Origin: AC-52 sp044870295
GTDB lineage: Bacteria > Actinomycetota > UBA4738
Direction: 5' to 3'
NCBI GenBank assembly: GCA_044870295.1
Contig: JBIOYQ010000120.1
Span: forward strand, 1 to 25,358
Length of the DNA stretch: 25,358 nt
Shown here: positions 5,556-12,010 of the stretch, piece after piece
How positions within the stretch are numbered: the stretch's first letter is position 1
Layout: each line of letters opens with the position of its first letter
Notes under the pieces: generated by a model
Told to the model about the DNA's origin: nothing
Database searches by the model: none
Seen by the model: the letters and a program-made list of their open reading frames with translations, nothing else
Translations under genes and position numbers: made by a program

Positions 5556-6857
5556 ATGGTGGTTGAATTGAGCGCCATGGAGCTGGCCAAGCGGTTCCGC
5601 GAGCTGCGGGAGGGGGCTGGCCTGAGCGGCCGCGCCCTGGCCCATCCCCGCTACAACCCCAGCTACATCAGCCAGATCGAGGCGGGTCGTCGGCAGCCCT
5701 CTACCGAGGCCATGCACTTCTTCGCGGAGCGGCTGGGGGTCAGCCCCACGTACCTGGCCACCGGCATCCCGGACGGCGTGGAGTCACGCCTCCAGTACGA
5801 CCTGGAGGAGGCGCGCGAGCGCATCCGCCTCGGAGACCCGGTCGAAGCAGAGCAACATCTGGAGAAGCTCCTGGCAAAGGCCCAGGAATACGATCTCCCC
5901 CGTCTCCAGAGCCAGACTCTGACGGTGCTCGGCGACTCCCTTCGCCAGACGAGCCAGCACCGAAAGGCCGTCGATGTCTACGAACGAGCCCTGGCCGGAC
6001 CGCTCACCCGGCGCGAGCAGGGCGTGGCCGTCGGCGGCCTGGCCAGGGCCCTGCTGGCCCTGGGCGACCTCAACTATGGCGCCGAGGTGGTGGAGCGCTA
6101 CCTGGCCGAGCAGTCTGGAGAGCGCATCGACGCCGCGGTGCTGACGGACCTGCAGTCGGTGCTGGTCTCGATCTACTTCGAACGTGGCGAGATCATCAAG
6201 GCCGAGCGCGCCGCCAGCCGGGCCCTCGCCTCGGCCACCCCGGACGTCCCGCTCCCGGTGCGCGCCGTGGCCTACTGGCACGCCAGCCGGGTGGTGGCCG
6301 AGCGGAAGGAATGGGACGAGGCCCTGGAGCTGGCCACGCGGGCCCGGGTCCTCATGGAAGAGAGCGAGGACCGGCGCAGGGTGGGGCGCCTGCACAACGC
6401 CTACGCGTTCCTGTGTCTGGAAGCAGACCCCCCGCGGCTCCAGGAAGCCAAACAGCATCTCGAGGCGGCCGAGCGCATGCTCACGGAGGCCTCCGGCGAC
6501 GACCGCGCGCAGGTCTTGACCGAGCGAAGCCGGCTGGCCCTGCTCGAGGAGCGGCCGGAGGAAGCACTCGACTACGCCGCGCGAGCCCTCACCGAGGTGA
6601 CGTCCGATCAACTGGAGTACGCGCGCTGCCTGTTCCTGAAAGGTCGTGCCCTGTCCGCGCTGGGGCGCCGCCAGGAGGCCGCCGACACGTTGCGCGAGTC
6701 GGCGGCGTTGTTCCGGGCGAGAGGTGCCCGGCAACAGGAAGCGGCCTGCTGGCGTGAGGTGGGCGAGGTGCACCTCGACCTGAGCGACCTCGACGGCGCC
6801 ATCCTGGCGCTCCGGGCCGGGCTCGAGGCCCTGGACCCCCGTCGATCTCGGGCCTGA
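5556..6857 (+). CDS. XRE-family regulator with TPR-like helical domain
   Basis: The 433-residue protein has an N-terminal helix-turn-helix of the XRE/Cro type (about 10-66: LAKRFRELREGAGLSGRALAH, then NPSYISQIEAGRRQPSTEAM and FFAERLGVSPTYLATG). The remaining 360 residues are repeated helical pairs with the TPR spacing of Ala, Gly and Tyr (for example LGDSLRQTSQHRKAVDVYERAL and LKGRALSALGRRQEAADTLRESAALF), about eight to nine units. This is the architecture of RRNPP receptors such as PlcR and Rgg, and also of many actinobacterial XRE-TPR regulators of unknown ligand. ATG 5556 is used; ATG 5577 (MELAKRF) is an equally good start and neither has an SD. A divergent 34-codon peptide gene and interlocking inverted repeats lie directly upstream. 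It converges on the HU gene. Confidence 0.85.
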   Translation: MVVELSAMELAKRFRELREGAGLSGRALAHPRYNPSYISQIEAGRRQPSTEAMHFFAERLGVSPTYLATGIPDGVESRLQYDLEEARERIRLGDPVEAEQHLEKLLAKAQEYDLPRLQSQTLTVLGDSLRQTSQHRKAVDVYERALAGPLTRREQGVAVGGLARALLALGDLNYGAEVVERYLAEQSGERIDAAVLTDLQSVLVSIYFERGEIIKAERAASRALASATPDVPLPVRAVAYWHASRVVAERKEWDEALELATRARVLMEESEDRRRVGRLHNAYAFLCLEADPPRLQEAKQHLEAAERMLTEASGDDRAQVLTERSRLALLEERPEEALDYAARALTEVTSDQLEYARCLFLKGRALSALGRRQEAADTLRESAALFRARGARQQEAACWREVGEVHLDLSDLDGAILALRAGLEALDPRRSRA

Positions 6858-6864
6858 CGGCCCG
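6849..6864. terminator. Short hairpin between convergent XRE-TPR and HU genes
   Basis: CGGGCC-tgac-GGCCCG is a perfect 6-bp stem with a four-base loop. It overlaps the stop of the regulator gene and ends seven bases before the HU stop. It has no T-run and is too short to be a sure terminator. Confidence 0.35.
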
Positions 6865-6870
6865 GGCCTC

Positions 6871-7191
6871 CTAGCGCTTCGCCTTCGCCGAACGGCTGGA
6901 GGCCGCCGTCCGTCGGCGGCGAGAAACGGCGTCGCGGAACGGCTTCCCGGGCCGGAACGAGGGAACGTTCCGAGGCGGGACCCTCAAGGGCTTGTCGGCC
7001 CAGATGTTGCGGGCGGTGCGTCGGGCCCTCGCCTTCCGATGGAATGTCCCGAAGCCCGAGAGGACCACCTTCTCCCCGCGCACCACCGTCCTGGTGACGA
7101 TGTCCATGAGCGCATCGATCACCCGGGCCACGTCGGAGGCTCCCAGCTTCGTCTTCGCCGCGATCTCCTCCACCAGTTCGGCCTTGTTCAC
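6871..7191 (-). CDS. hup: HU-type nucleoid DNA-binding protein with basic C-terminal tail
   Basis: This 106-residue protein follows the HU/IHF fold. The N-terminus (NKAELVEEIAAKTKLGASDVA) is the helical dimerisation part, GEKVVLSGFGTF (about 39-50) is the conserved turn, and RKARARRTARNI and the following PPRNVPSFRPGK form the DNA-binding arm. About 17 residues after the fold are mostly Arg, Ser, Ala and Lys, a short version of the basic tail of actinobacterial HupB. The start is GTG: AGGAGG sits exactly five bases upstream and the alignment with HU begins there. The frame is open further upstream but has no better site. A -10-like TATGGT lies at 7213-7218. It would compact the chromosome and influence transcription and repair. 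Confidence 0.92.
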   Translation of the reverse strand: MNKAELVEEIAAKTKLGASDVARVIDALMDIVTRTVVRGEKVVLSGFGTFHRKARARRTARNIWADKPLRVPPRNVPSFRPGKPFRDAVSRRRRTAASSRSAKAKR

Positions 7192-7196
7192 GTCGG

Positions 7197-7202
7197 CCTC
7201 CT
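7197..7202 (-). promoter_or_regulatory. SD sequence AGGAGG fixing the GTG start of hup
   Basis: AGGAGG, read on the minus strand, is five bases from GTG 7191-7189. It decides between this start and the longer open frame that continues upstream. Confidence 0.8.
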
Positions 7203-7212
7203 TCCGGCCGCC

Positions 7213-7218
7213 ACCATA
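7213..7218 (-). promoter_or_regulatory. -10-like TATGGT for hup
   Basis: TATGGT on the minus strand would start transcription near 7206, leaving a 15-base leader just long enough to hold the SD. No clear -35 box is visible. Confidence 0.35.
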
Positions 7219-7240
7219 GCTCAGCCTCGCGCACCCATGC

Positions 7241-7269
7241 TGGACCGGTCTGGCCCTGATCGCTAGGAT
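7241..7269 (+). promoter_or_regulatory. Candidate promoter TGGACC-17-TAGGAT for the second ABC operon
   Basis: TGGACC (7241-7246) and TAGGAT (7264-7269) are 17 bases apart. A start near 7276 would give a leader of about 108 bases that contains an 18-bp palindrome. Confidence 0.4.
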
Positions 7270-7306
7270 GGTGGATCGTGCTGCATTGACCTCCCGCTTC
7301 CTGCTC

Positions 7307-7324
7307 GGGCCTCGCTCGAGGCCC
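7307..7324. promoter_or_regulatory. Palindrome GGGCCTCG-ct-CGAGGCCC in the ABC operon leader
   Basis: Eight perfect pairs around a two-base centre lie between the candidate promoter and the GTG start at 7384. A direct repeat of CACCGGCC follows at about 7325-7341. It may be an operator; the two-base centre is too tight for a good RNA hairpin loop unless the inner pairs open. Confidence 0.4.
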
Positions 7325-7383
7325 ACCGGCCGCACCGGCCCAGTTTCCACGCATCGCACCGTTCGCAGCAGGGAGGTCTGACA

Positions 7384-8106
7384 GTGTTCCCGATCGAAGC
7401 ACGTGGGCTCACCAAGTCGTTCCGCCAGTTCCGCGCCGTCGACGGCGTGGACCTGGTCGTGGACGAGGGCGACACGGTCGCCCTGCTGGGTCCCAACGGC
7501 GCTGGGAAGACCACCACCCTGATGATGTTGATCGGGGCGACGCTGCCGGACGCCGGCGAAGTCTCGCTGCTCGGCCGCCGGCTGCCGCAAGGTCGAGCCG
7601 AAGCCATGACGCACGTGGCCTTCGCGGCCAGCTACCTGTCCATCCCCGGCGATCTCAAGGTACGGCAGTTCCTCGACGTGTTCGCGGACATCTACGGCGT
7701 GCCTCGGTCACGATGTCGCGAGCTGGCCGAGCGGTTCGGCATGGCCGACCTGCTGGAGCGGCGCGGGACGCAACTCTCCAGCGGCCAGCGAACGGTGGTC
7801 GGGATGGTCCGGGCGATGGTGGCCGGACCGCGGGTTCTGGTCCTGGACGAACCCACCGCCTCGCTGGACCCCGAGGCGGCCGCCACGGTCCGCGCGCTAC
7901 TCGCCGACGCCCAAGCCGAGGAGGGCTTCACCTTGCTGATCACCTCGCACAACATGCGCGAGGTCGAACGGCTGTGCCGCCGCGTCGTGTTCCTGGCGCG
8001 GGGCCGGGTCGTCGCCGACGGCTCGCCGTCCGAGGTGTCGGCGCAGTACGGAACCGAGGACCTGGAAGCCACCTTCCTCCACGTGGCGCGGGTGAGCCGC
8101 TCATGA
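7384..8106 (+). CDS. ABC-2 exporter ATPase, subfamily without the Q-loop glutamine
   Basis: This 240-residue ATPase has Walker A GPNGAGKT (36-43), signature LSSGQ (131-135, Ser instead of the first Gly), Walker B VLVLDEP (151-157), D-loop SLDP and switch His189. Where most relatives have the Q-loop VPQE, it reads VAFAASYLSIPGDLKV, with no Gln. I recall a related branch of ABC-2 ATPases with FSSPYVDLP at this place, so the change is probably a subfamily trait, not decay. The start is GTG with AGGGAGG about eight bases upstream. The stop overlaps the permease start (ATGA). A second, separate exporter pair, unlike the one at 3478-5237. Confidence 0.88.
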   Translation: MFPIEARGLTKSFRQFRAVDGVDLVVDEGDTVALLGPNGAGKTTTLMMLIGATLPDAGEVSLLGRRLPQGRAEAMTHVAFAASYLSIPGDLKVRQFLDVFADIYGVPRSRCRELAERFGMADLLERRGTQLSSGQRTVVGMVRAMVAGPRVLVLDEPTASLDPEAAATVRALLADAQAEEGFTLLITSHNMREVERLCRRVVFLARGRVVADGSPSEVSAQYGTEDLEATFLHVARVSRS

Positions 8107-8891
8107 ATCGCCGAAGGGTGACCGCGGTGGTCCGGCGCCACTGGCTGGCGGCCCTCCAGTCGCCGCCGCGGATGATCGATATGTTCTTCTGGCCGCTGGT
8201 CGACCTCATGCTGTGGGGCATGATCACCACGTTCCTGACCAGGGAGCGCGTGCACCTGGCTGTCCCCGTTGCCTTCCTCCTTGGCGGGCTGCTCCTGTGG
8301 GACCTGGTGTTCCGGGCGAAGAACAGCATCTCGGTGGCGTTCCTGTCCGAGGGTTACTGGCACAACGTGCTCAACCTGATGGCCTCGCCCCTGGAGCCGA
8401 TGGAGTACTTGGCGGGAGTGGTGCTGTTCGCGATCAGCCGGGCCGCCGTCAGCTGGCTGCTGATCACCAGCCTGGCGTGGACACTGTTCTCCTTCCACAT
8501 CGTGACCTTCGGGCCGATGCTGGTCCTGTACGTGGGCCTGCTCCTGCTGTTCGGCATCGCGCTGTCGCTGGTCGTGGTCAGTCTGGTCCTTCGATTCGGG
8601 CAGTCGGTGGACGAGATGGCGTGGGCCATCGCGGGCCTGGTGGTCCCGTTCGCGGCGGTGTTCTATCCCCTGTCGGTGCTGCCGGGATGGGCACAGGCGG
8701 TGGCCAAGGCCATGCCCCCGGCGCACGTCTTCGAGTCGATGCGAGCGGCGCTGGCCGGTTCCGGGGCCCGCGCCGGCGAGCTCGCGTGGGCGATGGGCCT
8801 TGATGTCGTGTATCTGGCCGCCGCCTTCGCCTTGGCCGCAGGGATGTTCAGGACGTTCCGGCGCCGGGGCTACGTCACCAGGTACATGTGA
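8103..8891 (+). CDS. ABC-2 exporter permease
   Basis: The 262-residue permease starts inside the ATPase stop codon (ATGA). It has six predicted membrane spans: FFWPLVDLMLWGMITTFL, VAFLLGGLLLWDLVF, a long run around LAGVVLFAISRAAVSWLLITSLAW, FGPMLVLYVGLLLLFGIALSLVVVSL, AIAGLVVPFAAVFYPLSVLPGW and the last from about residue 225. The amphipathic coupling segment before the first span (RRHWLAALQSPPRMID) is typical. The protein ends in basic residues (RTFRRRGYVTRYM) in the cytoplasm. The Q-loop-less ATPase branch commonly partners with this permease type. Substrate unknown. Confidence 0.85.
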   Translation: MNRRRVTAVVRRHWLAALQSPPRMIDMFFWPLVDLMLWGMITTFLTRERVHLAVPVAFLLGGLLLWDLVFRAKNSISVAFLSEGYWHNVLNLMASPLEPMEYLAGVVLFAISRAAVSWLLITSLAWTLFSFHIVTFGPMLVLYVGLLLLFGIALSLVVVSLVLRFGQSVDEMAWAIAGLVVPFAAVFYPLSVLPGWAQAVAKAMPPAHVFESMRAALAGSGARAGELAWAMGLDVVYLAAAFALAAGMFRTFRRRGYVTRYM

Positions 8892-8900
8892 GCCCTTCGC

Positions 8901-8912
8901 GGCGCGTGCGCC
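8901..8912. terminator. Small palindrome GGCGC-gt-GCGCC between convergent genes
   Basis: It lies in the 30-base gap between the permease stop and the convergent YCII gene stop. It is short and has no T-run, so a terminator role is only a possibility. Confidence 0.25.
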
Positions 8913-8921
8913 AGGCGACGA

Positions 8922-9272
8922 TCAGTTCCCCCACAGCGGCCGAACCTCGATGGTCCCCGTTTGGGCAAGCGGGTGTGCGGCCGCGATCTCGACGGCCTCC
9001 TCGAGGCTGCCGCACTCCAGGATGTCGAACCCCCCGATAGCTTCCTTCGTCTCGGCGAACGGACCATCCGTGACCAGGGCCTTCCCACCCCTCACCCGAA
9101 CGGTCCGGGCCCGGCGCGGCGGGGCCAGTTGATCGCCGGTGACCCAGACTCCCCGTGCCTGGGCGTCGTCGAGCCAGGGGAAGCTGTCCGCGCTCTCGGT
9201 CGGTGGCGCGTCCGGCTCGGTCTGGGCATTCATCCTCTCCGCGTCCCAGCAGACGAACATCAAGTACTTCAC
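8922..9272 (-). CDS. YCII-related (DGPF domain) protein
   Basis: The 116-residue protein begins KYLMFVCWD, the first strand of the YCII ferredoxin-like fold, and carries the diagnostic TDGPFAETKEAIGGFDIL segment (about 67-84) followed by EEAVEIAAAHPLAQTGTIEVRPL. DGPF proteins are often encoded near ECF sigma factors, but none is present here. Their activity is not established; a dimeric small-molecule-binding or hydrolytic role is suspected. The start is GTG at 9270-9272 with GAGGAG eight bases upstream, matching the family's usual start just before KYL. The methyltransferase gene lies upstream on the same strand, 99 bp away. Confidence 0.88.
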   Translation of the reverse strand: MKYLMFVCWDAERMNAQTEPDAPPTESADSFPWLDDAQARGVWVTGDQLAPPRRARTVRVRGGKALVTDGPFAETKEAIGGFDILECGSLEEAVEIAAAHPLAQTGTIEVRPLWGN

Positions 9273-9371
9273 GGCCGCTCCTCTCGTCCTCGTGGTTGCG
9301 TTCCCTTCCTCGACGAACGAAGCCCAGTGGAGATCGACACCGAGCCTTGCCAACCCGAGACGGTGCGAACG

Positions 9372-10166
9372 TCAGGCCCGGTTCGCCGGGCGCATGCGAG
9401 CCACCAGGATCGGTGGAATCTCCAGGAACACCCTGGACAGCGAGTTTGGCTCCATGTCGTCGGGCTGCAGGACCGGCTCGCTGAGGGCGTCCAGGACGAA
9501 CCCATGCCGGAACCACACGCCGAACAGCTCCTCCATCGACCGGTGGAAGTACCACTGCGTGACCGGCTGGCCCTCGATGGCCACGCCCTTGCCGACCAGG
9601 GGACGGATGTAGTGCGACATCTTGATCGAGTACTGGCGATGCACGCCAGCGTCATCTTCCGTCTGCTCGGCCATCCGAACGGGATCGCCGCTGTTGAAGG
9701 CGGGGTGCTGGGTCGAGAACACGAACCGTCCCTCGGGCCGGAGCAGCACGGAGGCGGCCGAGACCATCGGCTCGATCTCGGCCATGTCCATGATCGCCAT
9801 GTTCGAGACGATCGCGTCGAACTCACCCGGTGAGCCCAGCGCGAGCAGCTGGCCCTCATCCGTGGCATCGGCGATCCGATACTCCACCTCGCCTCCTCGG
9901 CGACCGGCGGTGCGCAGCATCTCCTCGCTGAAGTCCGTGGCAAGGACCTTCGCGCCGAGATCCGTCATCCGGCGGGCGAACTCGCCGTTGCCGCAGGCGA
10001 TCTCCAGGACCCGCTCGCCGGCGCGGAGGTCGAGGATCTGCTCGACCGCGGGCTCGATCAGCCTCTGCTGCCACGTCTGGCCCGCCTCCATGTTCTCGTC
10101 CCAGAAGTCGGCCATCGCATCCCAGGCCGCGCGGACAAGGTCACCGGTGGGTTTCGATTCGGTCAT
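9372..10166 (-). CDS. Class I SAM-dependent methyltransferase
   Basis: The 264-residue protein has a Rossmann-type methyltransferase core. Motif I is VLEIACGNGEFA (53-64), the acidic end of strand 2 is ATDFSEEML (76-84), motif II region is FDAIVSNMAIMDM (116-128), and motif III is LLRPEGRFVFSTQHPAF. The C-terminal part (YHFRSM-like, ARMRP end) covers the substrate site and is not diagnostic. The FSTQHPAF strand is common in small-molecule methyltransferases of the UbiE/Methyltransf_11 type; the substrate cannot be named. A -10-like TAGCAT sits ten bases upstream of the ATG and there is no SD, so translation is probably leaderless. It is divergent from the YjbR gene with 88 bp between starts. 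Confidence 0.85.
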   Translation of the reverse strand: MTESKPTGDLVRAAWDAMADFWDENMEAGQTWQQRLIEPAVEQILDLRAGERVLEIACGNGEFARRMTDLGAKVLATDFSEEMLRTAGRRGGEVEYRIADATDEGQLLALGSPGEFDAIVSNMAIMDMAEIEPMVSAASVLLRPEGRFVFSTQHPAFNSGDPVRMAEQTEDDAGVHRQYSIKMSHYIRPLVGKGVAIEGQPVTQWYFHRSMEELFGVWFRHGFVLDALSEPVLQPDDMEPNSLSRVFLEIPPILVARMRPANRA

Positions 10167-10176
10167 GGTGGCTCGG

Positions 10177-10182
10177 ATGCTA
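10177..10182 (-). promoter_or_regulatory. -10-like TAGCAT, probable leaderless methyltransferase promoter
   Basis: TAGCAT on the minus strand is ten bases from the ATG at 10166, with no SD between. Confidence 0.4.
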
Positions 10183-10239
10183 GACGACGAGCAGTCCCTG
10201 CCGAGCCGCCAGCAACCGTGCGCTGTCGGACCCCCTCGG

Positions 10240-10245
10240 TATCCT
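10240..10245 (+). promoter_or_regulatory. -10-like TATCCT, probable leaderless yjbR-type promoter
   Basis: TATCCT ends nine bases before the ATG at 10255; no SD is present. Confidence 0.4.
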
Positions 10246-10254
10246 CGGCTCTCC

Positions 10255-10605
10255 ATGGTCACGATCGACGACGTCCGGCGGGTGGCCAGCGCCCTTCCGC
10301 GGAGCTACGAAGCGGTGGTTCGCGACCGCGTGAAGTTCCGCGTCGGCCGCCTCGTGTACCTGGCCTTCTCCCGCGACGAGTCCCAAATGGGGTTCGCCTT
10401 CCCCAAGTGGGAGCGGGAGGCGCTCGTGGCCTCCGAGCCGCACAAGTTCCTCATGCCCGCCACGTCCGACCTCCGCTATCACTGGGTGGAGGTCCGCCTC
10501 CACGCGATCGACGAGCAGGAGATGCGGGAGATCGTGATCGAGGCCTGGCGCATGGCCGTCCCGAAGCGCGTGGCCGCCGAGTACGACCGGACGCAGCCGG
10601 ACTGA
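10255..10605 (+). CDS. YjbR/MmcQ-like protein (DUF419)
   Basis: The 116-residue protein begins TIDDVRRVASALPRSYEAVV, the standard N-terminal helix of the MmcQ/YjbR family, and continues with FRVGRLVYLAFS and FPKWEREALVASEPHKFLMP. It ends with the helix MREIVIEAWRMAVPKRV. The fold is related to a CyaY-like or double-wing DNA-binding shape. Members are widespread; no reaction is known, and a DNA-binding role has been suggested from structure only. Length is normal for the family. The gene stands alone between the divergent methyltransferase and the exporter gene 27 bp downstream. Confidence 0.85.
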   Translation: MVTIDDVRRVASALPRSYEAVVRDRVKFRVGRLVYLAFSRDESQMGFAFPKWEREALVASEPHKFLMPATSDLRYHWVEVRLHAIDEQEMREIVIEAWRMAVPKRVAAEYDRTQPD

Positions 10606-10632
10606 CCCTCACTGTCACACCCGTCTGCCAGG

Positions 10633-11916
10633 ATGGGCCCGATGGCGGTCGACGAACCGGTCCGGCCTGGGACCGTCACGCTTCCGCAAGGCATCGCGCT
10701 GTACGTGGGCGCGGTGCTCGGGACCGGCATCCTGGCCCTCCCATCGCTGGCAGCCCGGACCGCGGGTCCGGCGTCCCTGGTGGCGTGGGTCGCCATGGTG
10801 GCGCTGTCCATCCCGCTCGCCGCCGCATTCGCCGCCCTGGCCGCGCGGTACCCCGACGCGGGAGGCGTCTCGACTTTCGTCCGGCGAGCCTTCGGGCCCC
10901 AGGCCGCCGCGGTGGCCGGATGGTGCTTCTACCTGACCATCCCAGTCGGGGCGCCCGCCGCGGGGATGTTCGCCGGCTCCTATGTCGCGGACGCGGTCGG
11001 TGGAGGGCGGGCCACCGTGCTGCTCGTGGCGGCCGGCCTCATCGCGGCCACGATCTTTTCGAACCTGTTCGGGCTTCGCGTGTCCGGCAAGGTACAGCTG
11101 GTGCTGGCGGGGCTCCTGGTCGCCCTCATCTCACTGGCGTCGATCGTTTCCCTGCCGCACGCTCGCCTGGCCAGCCTCTCCCCGTTCGCTCCGCACGGGT
11201 GGTTCGCCATCGGAACGGCCGCGGAACTGCTGCTGTGGAGCTTCGCCGGCTGGGAGGCCATCACGCACCTGTCGGGTGAGTTCCGCCGGCCCCACCGCGA
11301 CCTCGGGCTCGCGACGGCCGCCGCCGTTGCCATCGTGGGCGTGCTCTACCTGGGCGTGGCCGTGGCCACCATCACCGTGCTCGGCCCCGCAGCCGGCCGG
11401 CGGGAGGCCCCGGTGGCGGATCTGCTGGCCCTCGAGCTCGGCGGCTCCGCGCGGGGCATCGCCGCGGTGATGGCCGTGGTGCTCACGCTCGGAGTGATGA
11501 ACGCGTATCACGCCGCGGCGGCGAAGCTCGGCGCCGCCCTCGGTCGCGACGGCGCCATGCCGGCGTGGCTGGCTCGCGGGAGCGAGGTGAACGAGATCCC
11601 GCGCCGCGCGTTGGTCGTGCTGGGCATTGGGAGCGGGCTCACCATCACGGCCGTGGCTATCACCCGCATCGATCCCCGGCCACTCGTCCACATGGCCACG
11701 GCCTCGCTCGTCACCGTGTACGTGCTGGGCATGGCCGCGGCCATCCGGCTCCTCGAACCTGGCCGCCCGGGCCGACGGGCCGCCCTGGTCGGGCTGATCG
11801 CCGTCGGCGCGATGCTCGTGGTGGCCGGTCCGTTCCTGCTGTGGCCGGCCCTGCTCACCCTAGGGTCGCTGCTCTACGGTCGCCAGCGTCGCCGGCAGAT
11901 CGCGGGCGCCGTGTAG
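10633..11916 (+). CDS. APC-superfamily amino-acid exporter, YjeH type
   Basis: The 427-residue membrane protein has about 12 predicted spans. The first carries GAVLGTGILALP, the unwound helix-1 substrate motif of APC transporters (Gly-x-Gly-Ile), followed by LAARTAGPASLVAW. A second conserved segment, FAGWEAITHLSGEFRRPHRDL (about 197-217), corresponds to span 6 and its loop. It aligns best in outline with the methionine/branched-chain amino-acid exporter YjeH of E. coli (about 418 residues). ATG 10633 is used; ATG 10642 (MAVDEP) is a possible alternative with a weak AGGA eight bases ahead. The direction of transport is inferred from family only. It is followed by tRNA-Gln, 24 bp later, on the same strand. 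Confidence 0.82.
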   Translation: MGPMAVDEPVRPGTVTLPQGIALYVGAVLGTGILALPSLAARTAGPASLVAWVAMVALSIPLAAAFAALAARYPDAGGVSTFVRRAFGPQAAAVAGWCFYLTIPVGAPAAGMFAGSYVADAVGGGRATVLLVAAGLIAATIFSNLFGLRVSGKVQLVLAGLLVALISLASIVSLPHARLASLSPFAPHGWFAIGTAAELLLWSFAGWEAITHLSGEFRRPHRDLGLATAAAVAIVGVLYLGVAVATITVLGPAAGRREAPVADLLALELGGSARGIAAVMAVVLTLGVMNAYHAAAAKLGAALGRDGAMPAWLARGSEVNEIPRRALVVLGIGSGLTITAVAITRIDPRPLVHMATASLVTVYVLGMAAAIRLLEPGRPGRRAALVGLIAVGAMLVVAGPFLLWPALLTLGSLLYGRQRRRQIAGAV

Positions 11917-11939
11917 CATTCCCTGTTGATCCAACCCAC

Positions 11940-12010
11940 TGGCCCGTGGGGTAACGGTAGCCCGACTGACTCTGGATCAGTTAGTCCTGGTTCGAATCCA
12001 GGCGGGCCAG
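11940..12010 (+). tRNA. trnQ: tRNA-Gln (anticodon CTG)
   Basis: Folding by eye gives a 7-bp acceptor stem (TGGCCCG/CGGGCCA), D arm with GGTA, anticodon stem ACTGA/TCAGT around the loop CTCTGGA (anticodon CTG, reading CAG), a five-base variable region, and T arm CCTGG-TTCGAAT-CCAGG. The discriminator is G, as expected for glutamine. CCA is not encoded. The base after the tRNA is the first base of the convergent propeller gene's stop codon. Confidence 0.95.

Noticed and set aside
7192..7614. Longer hup frame reaching upstream to 7614
   Set aside because: It would run antisense through the second ABC ATPase start; AGGAGG and family alignment put the start at GTG 7191.
11940..12010. tRNA-Gln as an integration (att) site
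   Set aside because: No copy of the tRNA 3' end was seen elsewhere in the window and there is no integrase or phage gene nearby.
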